A stretch of 64,000 nucleotides of DNA, from positions 2,294,001-2,358,000 of the forward strand of contig OZ240213.1 in the NCBI GenBank assembly GCA_965197555.1, written 5' to 3'. The notes beneath the pieces were generated by a model that was not told where the DNA came from, made no database searches, and saw only the letters and a list, made by a program, of their open reading frames with translations. This DNA is from G965197555 sp965197555. Lineage in GTDB: Bacteria > Chloroflexota > Dehalococcoidia > Lucifugimonadales > UBA3495. Positions within the stretch are counted from its first letter, which is position 1. Each line of letters begins with the position of its first letter. A program made the translations under genes and the position numbers. Below are positions 34,886 through 42,740 of this stretch, piece by piece.

Positions 34886-35959
34886 CTACCGCCGCTGACG
34901 CAACCGGGCCAACCGCAGCCGGTCCCAAACCACCCTCAGCCACCGCCCCGGACTCAGCGCCCCCGCCACCTTCGCAAGCAACGCCAGCCTGGCCTGCCGT
35001 TTCCCGAAATCATGCAGCGCCTTCAGACGCCAGTTCAACTGCGCTCCCCGGTCCAGGCCCCGCAGAGGCTCCGTCTCCGGCGGCAGGGTCAGGCCGTGCT
35101 CCTCCAGCAGGGCCACCTCTACCTCCAAAATCCGCTGGCGGGTTGACACCCACGCCAAGCCCTTGCCCCGGGCCGGGTGGCCGTCCCACAGCTCCCGCCA
35201 CTCCTGCACCAACAGCCAGGCGTCGCCGAAGATCTCCTCGTCGTCGTCGGAGGGATCACTGGTAACCAGTTCAGGGTAACGCCTGCGGGTCGCAGCTCCC
35301 GCCACCGGCGCCGGACGCGGCAACCCGGTTCCGCCGCCGCTCCTGCTCTCCCCCTGAACCAGCCGCTGCTCCAGCCGCCGCATCCCATGGGCGTGGGTCT
35401 CCCCAAGGGCCTGCATGCCCTCCCGCAGCTCACCCTCCAGCCCGGCCACCTGGGTCGTCAGCCCCCCGACCTGCCCCGCCAGCCCCTCCACCGCTTCCTC
35501 CAGTTCGTCCCTGGCGCCGCCGTCCCTTTCCACCAGCATCCTCTCCACCGCGTCCCGCACCCGCCGCGACATCCCCTGCTGCACGCTGGCGGCCACCGTC
35601 CGTGGGTCCAGGCCCAGCACCCGGGCCGCGCCCTTGTGCCCCCGGGTCCGCACCAGTTGGCGGAACAACGCGGTGAGCCGCAGCTCGTACACGTCTTCGA
35701 TGACCTGGGCCGCCGCTTCGTCGAAGGCGTCGCCGGGACCAACGCTGATGTCCACTGCCGCGCCGTGGGCCTGGTTCCCGTCGCTGCCAGCGCCGTTCCC
35801 GTCACCAACCGGATGGTTCGGAGTCTCACCCCCGCCAACGCCGTCCCCATCGCCAACCGGATGGTCCGGAGCGCGACCCCCGCCAACGCCAGCGTCATCG
35901 CCCGCATCGCCGGGACCGCTGCCGGGGCTGCCCGCCGTCCTGCTCTCGTCCTGACTCAT
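34886..35959 (-). CDS. HTH plus coiled-coil protein, likely regulator of the transfer region
   Basis: Starting at the ATG at 35959 behind GGAGGG, the protein is about 357 residues. A disordered Gly/Asp-rich N-terminus contains two copies of a PNHPVGDG-like motif. Then comes a segment that reads like a helix-turn-helix (LVRTRGHKGAARVLGLDPRTVAASVQQG), a coiled coil (EEAVEGLAGQVGGLTTQVAG), and a basic C-terminus (LARLRQRR). The reading frame runs further upstream through the dyad-rich intergenic region, but that part is unlikely to be translated. It is divergent from the type IV secretion operon, and TGCACC dyads sit in the shared promoter region, so it is the obvious candidate to bind them. I do not know the family. 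Confidence 0.6.
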   Translation of the reverse strand: MSQDESRTAGSPGSGPGDAGDDAGVGGGRAPDHPVGDGDGVGGGETPNHPVGDGNGAGSDGNQAHGAAVDISVGPGDAFDEAAAQVIEDVYELRLTALFRQLVRTRGHKGAARVLGLDPRTVAASVQQGMSRRVRDAVERMLVERDGGARDELEEAVEGLAGQVGGLTTQVAGLEGELREGMQALGETHAHGMRRLEQRLVQGESRSGGGTGLPRPAPVAGAATRRRYPELVTSDPSDDDEEIFGDAWLLVQEWRELWDGHPARGKGLAWVSTRQRILEVEVALLEEHGLTLPPETEPLRGLDRGAQLNWRLKALHDFGKRQARLALLAKVAGALSPGRWLRVVWDRLRLARLRQRR

Positions 35960-35965
35960 GCTCAT

Positions 35966-36271
35966 CCCTCCCGGTGCAAAGTGCACCTTTCCAATAGGGG
36001 CCTTGCACCCCCGTCCTGATTTCCCCGGACTGCAAACTGCACCCCTCAAACGGGGCCGATGCACCCCACGACCGGAACCGGCCCTGGACTCCAAGTGTTT
36101 GCACACCTGCCGCTGAAATGGGGCTGCACCCCCCATTTCAGCTACGAATCCCCTCCCGTCCACCAATGCAGCCGGAGTCCCGATTCCTGTACACGTCCAT
36201 AACACCACGCCGGACCGGCGAAATTCCATGCCTCGAAAGGGGGGGTGCGCACACCCCCCCTTTCGAGGCAT
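35966..36271. promoter_or_regulatory. Array of TGCACC dyads in the divergent promoter region
   Basis: GGTGCA-N3-TGCACC lies just upstream of the HTH gene. Further copies of a GGGG...TGCACCCC arrangement follow near 35995-36013 and 36053-36068. A perfect 12-bp inverted repeat (36112-36123 with 36131-36142) encloses another, and a perfect 20-bp inverted repeat (36228-36247 with 36252-36271, spacer CGCA) is centred on TGCGCA. The array fills the 385-bp gap between divergent genes. It could be an operator cluster, a partition site or an oriT. Confidence 0.6.
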
Positions 36272-36344
36272 TACGTCCGGGCCGCACCGTCGCCAGACTT
36301 GGTTATCGAACATCCGGTCTCAGACCGACGGATAGGAGGCAACC

Positions 36345-36962
36345 ATGTTCCGGCGATTCATTTCAAGGTCCGGCAAAGCCCGCCGCCTGATTCTCCTGGC
36401 GGTGGCTTTGCTCCTTACGGCCCTCGTTGCCATCCCTGCTTCTGGGCTGGCCCTGGCCCAGTCCCCGCCACCCGACAGCGACGACGTCACCCTGGTGAAC
36501 CGCGACCGGCAGCTGGTGGAGCGGAAGAAGGAGGGCGATTTCGTGGCCCGCCCCGTGTTCAGCCGCCAGACCGACGTCCTCTACTACGCCATCCGCCACC
36601 CGGACACCGGCGACTGGATCACCAACACCTACCGGGTCCAGGGCGGCGGGAAGCAGCTCGCCGAGGGCTGGGAGTACACCTTCGAGTACCCGGCCCTGGA
36701 CGAGCAGCCCGAACTTCACCCCGAACAGCCCTTCCTGCTGGTGCTGGCCGTCCCGCGAATTGGCGGCGGCGACCACCACGTCTTCCACGCCCTGATTCCC
36801 GTCCACCAGCCCAGGGGGCTGTGGGACCGGGTGCTGGGCGCATTGGACCCGGACCGCTGGGCCCGGGCCGCCGCCAAGTGGGTGATCCAAGGAGTCCACG
36901 GAACTCTGTGCGGCGTGGTGGAAAAGATCGCCCAGACCGAAGTTCCAGAGTGTGAGGGGTAG
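36345..36962 (+). CDS. Secreted/membrane-anchored protein, first gene of transfer operon
   Basis: A 205-residue protein with a classical export signal: basic RSGKARR, hydrophobic LILLAVALLLTALVAIPA, then a likely cleavage near ALAQS. The mature part (DDVTLVNRDRQLVERKKEGD, YYAIRHPDTGDWIT) has no recognised motif, and a Cys pair near the end may form a disulfide. It opens the type IV secretion operon and overlaps the leader of the VirB6-like gene, so it is probably a surface or channel accessory. ATG 36345 follows AGGAGG. Confidence 0.65.
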   Translation: MFRRFISRSGKARRLILLAVALLLTALVAIPASGLALAQSPPPDSDDVTLVNRDRQLVERKKEGDFVARPVFSRQTDVLYYAIRHPDTGDWITNTYRVQGGGKQLAEGWEYTFEYPALDEQPELHPEQPFLLVLAVPRIGGGDHHVFHALIPVHQPRGLWDRVLGALDPDRWARAAAKWVIQGVHGTLCGVVEKIAQTEVPECEG

Positions 36963-36966
36963 CGGT

Positions 36967-37923
36967 ATGGGCGACATCCTCACCGGAACCCCTCCCGAGT
37001 TGACCTACCTGCATCCCTTCGTCCGCGACGCCTGGATGGTGGTCTGGGCCATCACGTCGGGCGCATTGGCGGTGATCCTGGGCTGGATGGGGCTGAGCTT
37101 CATCGTCCAGGAGCACCTGGGCCACCACCAGTCGGGCTGGCGGGAGATGGTGCCCCGGCTGGTCCTGGGCCTCACCGCCGCCGCGTCGTCGCTGTGGTGG
37201 TGCGCCCTGGTCATCGACGTGGCCGACGCCGTCTCCGGCTTCATCGCCGTTTCCCTGGACGTCACCCCCGGCGACCTGCTGCGCGCGCCGTTGTTCGCGC
37301 TGCTGGCGGCGGTGGAGACCGCCAACACGGGGTTGGCGGTGTTCATCGCCCTGCTCTACCTGGTATTCGGATTCTTCGTCCTCTACCTGCTGGTGCAGAT
37401 GATCCTGCGCCTGGCCCTGATCGACATCCTGCTCACCCTGGCCCCCATCGCCCTGGGGCTGTGGATTCTGCCCCACACGGCGGGCTGGGGGAAGCACTGG
37501 CTGCGGCTGTTCATGACGGCGGTGTTCCAGCAGGCAATCCAACTCATCGCCGTGGCCCTGGCCTTCGCCTTCCTGGGCGAGTTCGCGTCCATCGCCGAGT
37601 TCGAGCCGTCGGAGGACCTGGTGTGGAAGCTGCTGATGGCCATCGCCTTCATGTACCTGGCGGGCCGTGTCCCCTCGATGCTGGGGCATCACGGCACCTT
37701 CGACGCCTGGCTGCACACCCTCTACTTCGGGATGTCGCTGCCCGGTTCCATGATGCGCTCCGCCCGTTCCATCGGGCTGATCGCGGGCGGGGCCGCCGGT
37801 GGCCCGGCGGGAATGGCGGCCGCGACCGCCGCCGCCGCGGCAACCAACACCGCCGCCAGTACCGCCGCCAACGCGGCCGGCTCGGCGGCGAACAACGCCA
37901 CGCCCCGGAGCCAGGGGCCGTAG
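36967..37923 (+). CDS. VirB6/TrbL-like polytopic transfer protein
   Basis: A 318-residue protein with six or more membrane segments (for example WVVWAITSGALAVILGW-like start, LFALLAAVETANTGLAVFIALLYLVFGF region, LALIDILLTLAPIALGLWILP). It ends in an Ala/Asn-rich tail. This topology and position before the pilin and VirB4 genes fit the VirB6/TrbL inner-membrane channel subunit. The ATG at 36967 starts four bases after the previous stop; an in-frame GTG at 36952 is less likely. Confidence 0.75.
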   Translation: MGDILTGTPPELTYLHPFVRDAWMVVWAITSGALAVILGWMGLSFIVQEHLGHHQSGWREMVPRLVLGLTAAASSLWWCALVIDVADAVSGFIAVSLDVTPGDLLRAPLFALLAAVETANTGLAVFIALLYLVFGFFVLYLLVQMILRLALIDILLTLAPIALGLWILPHTAGWGKHWLRLFMTAVFQQAIQLIAVALAFAFLGEFASIAEFEPSEDLVWKLLMAIAFMYLAGRVPSMLGHHGTFDAWLHTLYFGMSLPGSMMRSARSIGLIAGGAAGGPAGMAAATAAAAATNTAASTAANAAGSAANNATPRSQGP

Positions 37924-37947
37924 CGACGGCAGGAACCACGACAACCA

Positions 37948-37972
37948 CCGGCGCGGACTCGTTCCGCGCCGG
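37948..37972 (+). promoter_or_regulatory. 10-bp perfect hairpin before the pilin gene
   Basis: CCGGCGCGGA (37948-37957) pairs with TCCGCGCCGG (37963-37972) around CTCGT, in the 143-base gap before the intron-split pilin gene. It could be a partial terminator, a processing site or a stabiliser of pilin mRNA. Confidence 0.45.
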
Positions 37973-38066
37973 AACCGCCCAGGAGGTGGAGCGATGTGCC
38001 AGTAACGAATGGGGACAAACCGGCAAACGGACAACCAACCAAATCAATTTCAAGGAGAAAGACTCC

Positions 38067-40768
38067 ATGGACGACCTGACACAGACCATATCGAACCTGG
38101 TGGGCATCCTGCTGGGGTTGGTGGGCGTCGTCGGCGTGGGCTACTTCATCTGTGCGCCGCGTCACGTGGCATAGGTTACCCGGCTCAATCGGGAGGAACT
38201 CGGAGGGAGTTCCTGGGCCAACCGACCCACCTTGAGGCGAAAGCCGAAGGGGGAAAATAGCATGTCGGCAAAGCGGCTACGGTCTGAAGGCGTTACAAGG
38301 CCGGTTCCGCAAGGCCCGCGCGATACGGTGAAAGCTGGATTGCCTGAACCCCAGTTCCCAGTTGGTGTTGGTAGCCACCCGCCGGTAGAACGCCTGCAAC
38401 CCGGCGCCACCCATTGCACTGGCCCGTAGGTGAGACCAGTGCACCTCCGATGGGTGAACGATGACCGATGCGGTCATTCAAGGGAACGAACGGGGCACCT
38501 AAGTCGCGCTATCACGTCCTATGTCAACGGAACGCGGGATTGCCTACGGGGGGCGACCCCTATGGCAACGGAGTCCTCGTAGTAGTCCGAGCCGGGGAAA
38601 GCCCGGCACATGGCGAAGGAGGACAGGTGGTTCTGACGGAATACGACAGGGAGGTTTGCACAATGCAAGAGGCCGAAACTGTACTGAACGTCTTACGTGA
38701 ACGCGGAGAACGAGGATTGCCGCTGGAGAACATCTATCGGCTGCTTTACAACCGGAACCTGTACCTGCGGGCCTACGGTCGTCTCTACTCAAACCAGGGG
38801 GCGATGACCAGGGGAACCACCGCAGACACCGTGGATGGAATGTCCCTGGCGAAAATCGACGACCTGATTGACGCACTGCGTTACGAAAGGTTCCGATGGA
38901 CGCCGGTGCGACGGGTCAACCTTCCCAAGCCAAAGGGGGGAACCCGTCCTCTGGGCATACCAACGTGGACGGACAAGCTGCTGCAAGAGGTCATCCGGAT
39001 GATTCTGGAAGCCTACTACGAGCCGCAGTTTTCCGACCGCTCCCACGGCTTCCGGCCCGGACGGGGTTGCCATACTGCCTTGAGCAACGTGGTTGACCAC
39101 TGGACCGGTGTCCGATGGTTCGTCGAGGGCGACATCAAAGGGTGCTTCGACAACATCGACCACGAGGTCTTGCTGTCAGTGCTCGGCGAGAAGCTCCACG
39201 ACAACCGATTCCTGCGCCTGCTCAAGTACCTACTGAAAGCGGGCTACGTGGAGGATTGGAAATACGGCCGCACCCTGAGCGGTACGCCGCAAGGGGGTGT
39301 GGTCAGCCCCATCCTCTCCAACATCTACCTAGACCGGTTGGACAAGTACGTCGAGAACGTGCTGATACCAGCAAACACCCGAGGCACAGACCGGAGAGAC
39401 AACCGCGAGTACATACGCTTGAGGAGCCGTATGGTCTATCACCGGAACGTGGGGCACCACAGCTTGGCGGTGGAACTGCGGAAGCAGATGCAACAACTGC
39501 CGTCGGGCGACCCCCACGACCCAGACTACCGGCGGCTTCGATACGTGCGCTACGCGGACGACTTCGTGCTGGGCTTTATCGGGCCAAGAGCCGAAGCCCA
39601 ACAGGTGAAAGAGTCCCTGGAGACGTTCCTGCGCGACTCGCTCAAGCTGGAGCTATCCCAGGAAAAGACCCTGATAACCCACGCCACCAGCCAGGCGGCG
39701 CGGTTTCTCGGCTACGAACTTGTGAACCAGCAGGCCAATGATCAGCACGACCACCGTGGTCAACGCAAGGTCAATGGTCGAATCGGGTTGCGGGTTCCCG
39801 CCGAAGTCATCGACCAACATTGCCGAGCCTACATGCGCAACGGCAAACCGGCGCACCGCAACGAACTGCTGGCCGATGATGATTACACCATCGTCAGCCG
39901 GTATCAAGCGGAGTTCCGGGGCGTCGTCCAGTACTACCTCTTGGCCTCCAACGTCTCTCATTTCGGGCGACTGCGAACGGTCATGGAGATGTCGCTGGCA
40001 AGAAGCCTGGCGGCAAAGCACAAGTCCACCGCACGGAAGATGCGCCGTCTCTACAAGGGCATCGTTGAAACCGAGCACGGGCCGCGTGTCTGCCTCAAGG
40101 TTGTAAAGCAGCGGGACAACGGCAAACGCCCTCTAGTGGCGTACTTCGGTGGCATACCCCTGAAACGGCAACGGCAGGCTGTCCTCGTAGACCAACAGCC
40201 TCAACGGTACAGGACTGACCGCACCGAGCTTATCAAACGGCTCCTGGCGGACGAATGCGAGATGTGCGGCTCAACGGTGGACGTAGAAGTCCACCACATC
40301 CGCGCCCTGCGCGACCTGAACGTGAAAGGCCAACGGGAAAAGCCCCAGTGGGTACAACTTATGGCGGCGCGGCAACGCAAGACCCTCGTGGTCTGCCGGA
40401 CGTGTCACATGAACATCCACCACGGGCGAGGCAATCCGCAATCGCAGACATAAACCACTGGAGAGCCGGATGCGGTGAAAGCCGCACGTCCGGTTCGGAG
40501 GGGGGCCGACGGAAAAGTGCTCCGCCAATGCGGGGTAACTCGCCGGCGGCCTACCCTACACGGCGCCTACATGTACCTCACCGCCTCCGGCGCCCCCAAC
40601 CAGATGGAGCGAGGCAAGGCGGCCATGATGACCGCCCTGGCCGGAATTGTGCTGGCCCTGGTGGCCTACGGCGTGGTGGAGCTGGTGATGAACGCCGTGG
40701 TCGGCAACCCGGTGGACCCCACCGTGCCCGACCCCACCGGCGGCGATACCACCAGCGACGGCGGTTAG
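38067..40768 (+). CDS. VirB2/TrbC-like pilin gene split by a group II intron
   Basis: Exon 1 is 38067-38151 (ATG after AAGGAG; MDDLTQTISNLVGILLGLVG then VVGVGYFI) and exon 2 is 40560-40768. Removing 38152-40559 joins T to AC, making a tyrosine codon and continuing in frame: YFI-Y-GAYMYLTASG, then a MERGKAAMMTALAG segment, a second membrane helix and the end GGDTTSDGG. The product is 97 residues with two membrane helices, a typical pilin-like T4SS subunit. Unspliced RNA reads into the intron and stops soon after. A second small pilin-like gene follows at 42395. Correct splicing is therefore likely needed for this transfer component. Confidence 0.8.
38663..40453 (+). CDS. ltrA: Group II intron maturase/reverse transcriptase with HNH endonuclease
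   Basis: A protein of 596 residues from ATG 38663 (GGGAGG upstream). RT motifs: KPKGGTRPLGIPTW, DIKGCFDNIDH, GTPQGGVVSPILSNIYLD and the catalytic YADDFVLG. A maturase X region with a basic patch follows, then a C-terminal HNH endonuclease with zinc cysteines (CEMCGSTVDVEVHHI, CRTCHMNIHHG). All key residues are present, so the protein should support splicing and retrohoming. The frame is open further upstream to 38468, but that part overlaps structured intron RNA and is unlikely to be translated. Confidence 0.92.
   Translation: MQEAETVLNVLRERGERGLPLENIYRLLYNRNLYLRAYGRLYSNQGAMTRGTTADTVDGMSLAKIDDLIDALRYERFRWTPVRRVNLPKPKGGTRPLGIPTWTDKLLQEVIRMILEAYYEPQFSDRSHGFRPGRGCHTALSNVVDHWTGVRWFVEGDIKGCFDNIDHEVLLSVLGEKLHDNRFLRLLKYLLKAGYVEDWKYGRTLSGTPQGGVVSPILSNIYLDRLDKYVENVLIPANTRGTDRRDNREYIRLRSRMVYHRNVGHHSLAVELRKQMQQLPSGDPHDPDYRRLRYVRYADDFVLGFIGPRAEAQQVKESLETFLRDSLKLELSQEKTLITHATSQAARFLGYELVNQQANDQHDHRGQRKVNGRIGLRVPAEVIDQHCRAYMRNGKPAHRNELLADDDYTIVSRYQAEFRGVVQYYLLASNVSHFGRLRTVMEMSLARSLAAKHKSTARKMRRLYKGIVETEHGPRVCLKVVKQRDNGKRPLVAYFGGIPLKRQRQAVLVDQQPQRYRTDRTELIKRLLADECEMCGSTVDVEVHHIRALRDLNVKGQREKPQWVQLMAARQRKTLVVCRTCHMNIHHGRGNPQSQT
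40463..40496 (+). ncRNA. Group II intron domain V
   Basis: The 34-base hairpin begins GAGCCGGATGCGGTGAAAG and ends CCGGTTC, with the GAAA tetraloop and the conserved catalytic pattern of domain V, ten bases after the maturase stop. Confidence 0.92.
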
Positions 40769-40778
40769 GAGGGATGGG

Positions 40779-42410
40779 ATGAGAGAGCATGAAGTTCCGA
40801 CCCACGTGCAGGCTGAGGACAAGGTGCTGCTGTGGTTCACCTTCCCCCAGATCGTGGCGGTGGTGGCGGTGTGCGCCCTGGCCTACGGCGCCTACCACTA
40901 CCTCCCCTTCGGCCCTATGGAGGTGCGGCTGGCGGTTGGCGTGCTGATCGGCATCGTGGGCATCGCCATGATTGTCGGCAAAGTGGGAGGCCGGGGGCTG
41001 CCCCTGGTGGCCGCCGACCTGCTGAAGTTCAACCTGGGGGCCGGGCGCTACGCCGGGTCCCCGGCCCAGCTGGCGCTGAGCGAACCGCCCGCCGCGCCGG
41101 AGGCCAAGCCCGATCCGCTGCGGCTGCTGGCGAAAAAAGCCGCCTCCGGCCTGGGTAAGGCGGTGAACGCTGCCCGCAAGAAGGGGCGCGCTCCCTTCCG
41201 GCCCCACAGCTGGTTCGGCAAGCGGAGACCCGGGGGCAGCCAGGGAGCCAGGGCCAACCGGCCCGCCGTCAACGAGGCCAGGGAAAAGAAGCCCCCGCAT
41301 CAAGCGCGGGGCAGGCCCTGGTACAAGCTCCTGGCCGTGGCCGCAGCGCTGGCGGTCGCCGTGGCCGTCATTCCGGCCACGGCCCTGGCCGACGACCCCG
41401 ACGACGAGGACCCGGGCTGGCGGCTGGACGAGATCTACTTCGTGCCGCCGGACCCGGTGCCGGGACGCCGCATCTACGTGGAACGCCTGGCCGTCTCCGG
41501 CGACACCGCCGCCGTTACCCTGCGGGCGGCCCACGACCTGGAGCTTCGGGTCAGGGTCTACGGCGGCCGGGAGGGCCGGACCCTGAAGATGGGAGCCAAC
41601 ACCAGCCTCCGGTCCGGCGAGGCCAGGAGCTACAACCTGACGCTGAACGGCCCGTCTCCCTCCTTCACCCTCTCCTGGACGGACGCATTGGGCCGCTCGG
41701 GAGCGGTGTCCCTGAAGAGCCACCAGATCCCCTACCCCCTGCCCACAGCCGACGGAGAGCTGTGCAACCTGGAACTGACCTCCCTGGAGTGGACGCCGGG
41801 GCAAATCACCGGCGTCATCGCCTCGGAGTGCATCACGGAGACCCGCCAGGAAATAGACCTTCCGGTCTACGGCGGCCACTTCAGCCGGAACGTCCCCGCC
41901 CTGCTGGACGCGTCGGTAACGCGCATCACCGGAACGGTCGAGGTCGCCGCCGGAACGCGCCGGGCAGCGGCATCATTCACGCCCAACGGCGAGACCCGCT
42001 TCCGGCTGCCCGTCGCCAACGAGAAGGCGGTTCACAGCCTGCAAATCACGGCGGACCTTACGGCGACGCTGAACGTGCCGCTGCCGCCCATGTTGCGGAC
42101 CACCCACCACCCGGCCCGTACCGACGTGTACACCCGCCGGGTGACCTGCCGCTGCGGCGAGAGCTCGACGACCAGGACGGTGCGGGTCTACGTCCACCAC
42201 CCGGAGCACGCGCGGGCCGTCGAGACCCAGCGCGCTCCCGTGACCCGCACCAGGCCGGAAGCGGTCCCCCTGGCCCAGGCCCTGGGCGTGGGGGCCGACG
42301 ATCCCTACCGGGCCCTGCCCGTGCCCCCGCCCAAGCCCCCGCCGCCCCGGGCGGAGCAGACCCCGGCTGGCGGTTCCAACTGGTGGAGCTGGCTATGGCG
42401 CGGCGACTAG
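40779..42410 (+). CDS. PrgI/VirB3-like protein fused to a large extracellular domain
   Basis: A 543-residue protein. The first 85 residues resemble PrgI/VirB3-type T4SS subunits (VPTHVQAEDKVLLWFTFPQI, two close membrane helices, then a basic segment). Unlike normal PrgI proteins (about 100-150 residues) it continues through a basic linker and a third hydrophobic stretch (LLAVAAALAVAVAVIPATALA), which looks like an internal signal/anchor. About 330 residues of beta-rich, Thr/Arg-rich sequence follow with a CxC pair (VTCRCGESS) and a proline-rich end. It may place a surface domain at the transfer channel. Start ATG 40779 with GAGGG. Fusion of two ancestral genes is the simplest reading. Confidence 0.65.
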   Translation: MREHEVPTHVQAEDKVLLWFTFPQIVAVVAVCALAYGAYHYLPFGPMEVRLAVGVLIGIVGIAMIVGKVGGRGLPLVAADLLKFNLGAGRYAGSPAQLALSEPPAAPEAKPDPLRLLAKKAASGLGKAVNAARKKGRAPFRPHSWFGKRRPGGSQGARANRPAVNEAREKKPPHQARGRPWYKLLAVAAALAVAVAVIPATALADDPDDEDPGWRLDEIYFVPPDPVPGRRIYVERLAVSGDTAAVTLRAAHDLELRVRVYGGREGRTLKMGANTSLRSGEARSYNLTLNGPSPSFTLSWTDALGRSGAVSLKSHQIPYPLPTADGELCNLELTSLEWTPGQITGVIASECITETRQEIDLPVYGGHFSRNVPALLDASVTRITGTVEVAAGTRRAAASFTPNGETRFRLPVANEKAVHSLQITADLTATLNVPLPPMLRTTHHPARTDVYTRRVTCRCGESSTTRTVRVYVHHPEHARAVETQRAPVTRTRPEAVPLAQALGVGADDPYRALPVPPPKPPPPRAEQTPAGGSNWWSWLWRGD

Positions 42411-42718
42411 CCGGCCTCCTGCCGGCCACCGGCGCGGCCCTGGCGTCCATCGCCGCCGCGCCGGAGGACGCCAATGCGGAGATGGTCCGGGCCTTCGACG
42501 CGGTGCTGACCGGCATGGCCTACGCCGGGGCGGGCCTCTGCTTCTTCGCCATCGTCTGGGCGGGGTTCGTGCTGATGGCCGAGGGAGCAGAGGGCCAGGG
42601 ACCGGGCCGGGGCAAGGCCAGGAACGCTGTGTTCATGGCCGTCGTCGGCCTGGTGGTGGTGCTGCTGGCCAAGGGCATCGCCGCCGCCATCACCGCCGGC
42701 GTCATCCCCAGCCTGTAA
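42395..42718 (+). CDS. Second small pilin-like T4SS protein
   Basis: A 107-residue protein starting at ATG 42395, overlapping the end of the previous gene by 16 bases. It has an Ala-rich signal-like N-terminus and two membrane helices (GMAYAGAGLCFFAIVWAGFVLM and AVFMAVVGLVVVLLAKGIAA) separated by a small charged loop (GAEGQGPGRGKAR), the VirB2/TrbC pilin layout. It resembles the intron-split gene in design but is not a close copy. Confidence 0.68.
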   Translation: MARRLAGLLPATGAALASIAAAPEDANAEMVRAFDAVLTGMAYAGAGLCFFAIVWAGFVLMAEGAEGQGPGRGKARNAVFMAVVGLVVVLLAKGIAAAITAGVIPSL

Positions 42719-42740
42719 CCGACCAGAGGAGTTGAAAGAA

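Larger units (their letters stand above)
38152..40559 (+). mobile_element. Group II intron with HNH-type maturase
   Basis: A 2408-base intron. It begins GTGCGCC, the standard group II 5' end, and ends CCTAC (AY end). Domain V is intact at 40463-40496, and a domain VI-like stem follows. The maturase gene sits in the loop between domain I-III and V. Candidate exon-binding sites are GTAGCC at 38371-38376, complementary to GGCTAC just upstream of the splice site, and CGATGA around 38459-38464, which pairs partly with TCATC at the exon end. Confidence 0.88.

Noticed and set aside
35960..36313. N-terminal extension of the HTH/coiled-coil protein
   Set aside because: It would translate the dyad-rich promoter region and has no ribosome binding site; ATG 35959 has GGAGGG.
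38200..38640. Similarity between the 34-kb non-coding region and the 5' part of the group II intron
   Set aside because: I compared them by eye and found no extended match, so a second intron copy is not supported.
38468..38662. N-terminal extension of the intron maturase
   Set aside because: This region is structured intron RNA, and the conserved maturase start begins at 38663 with a Shine-Dalgarno.
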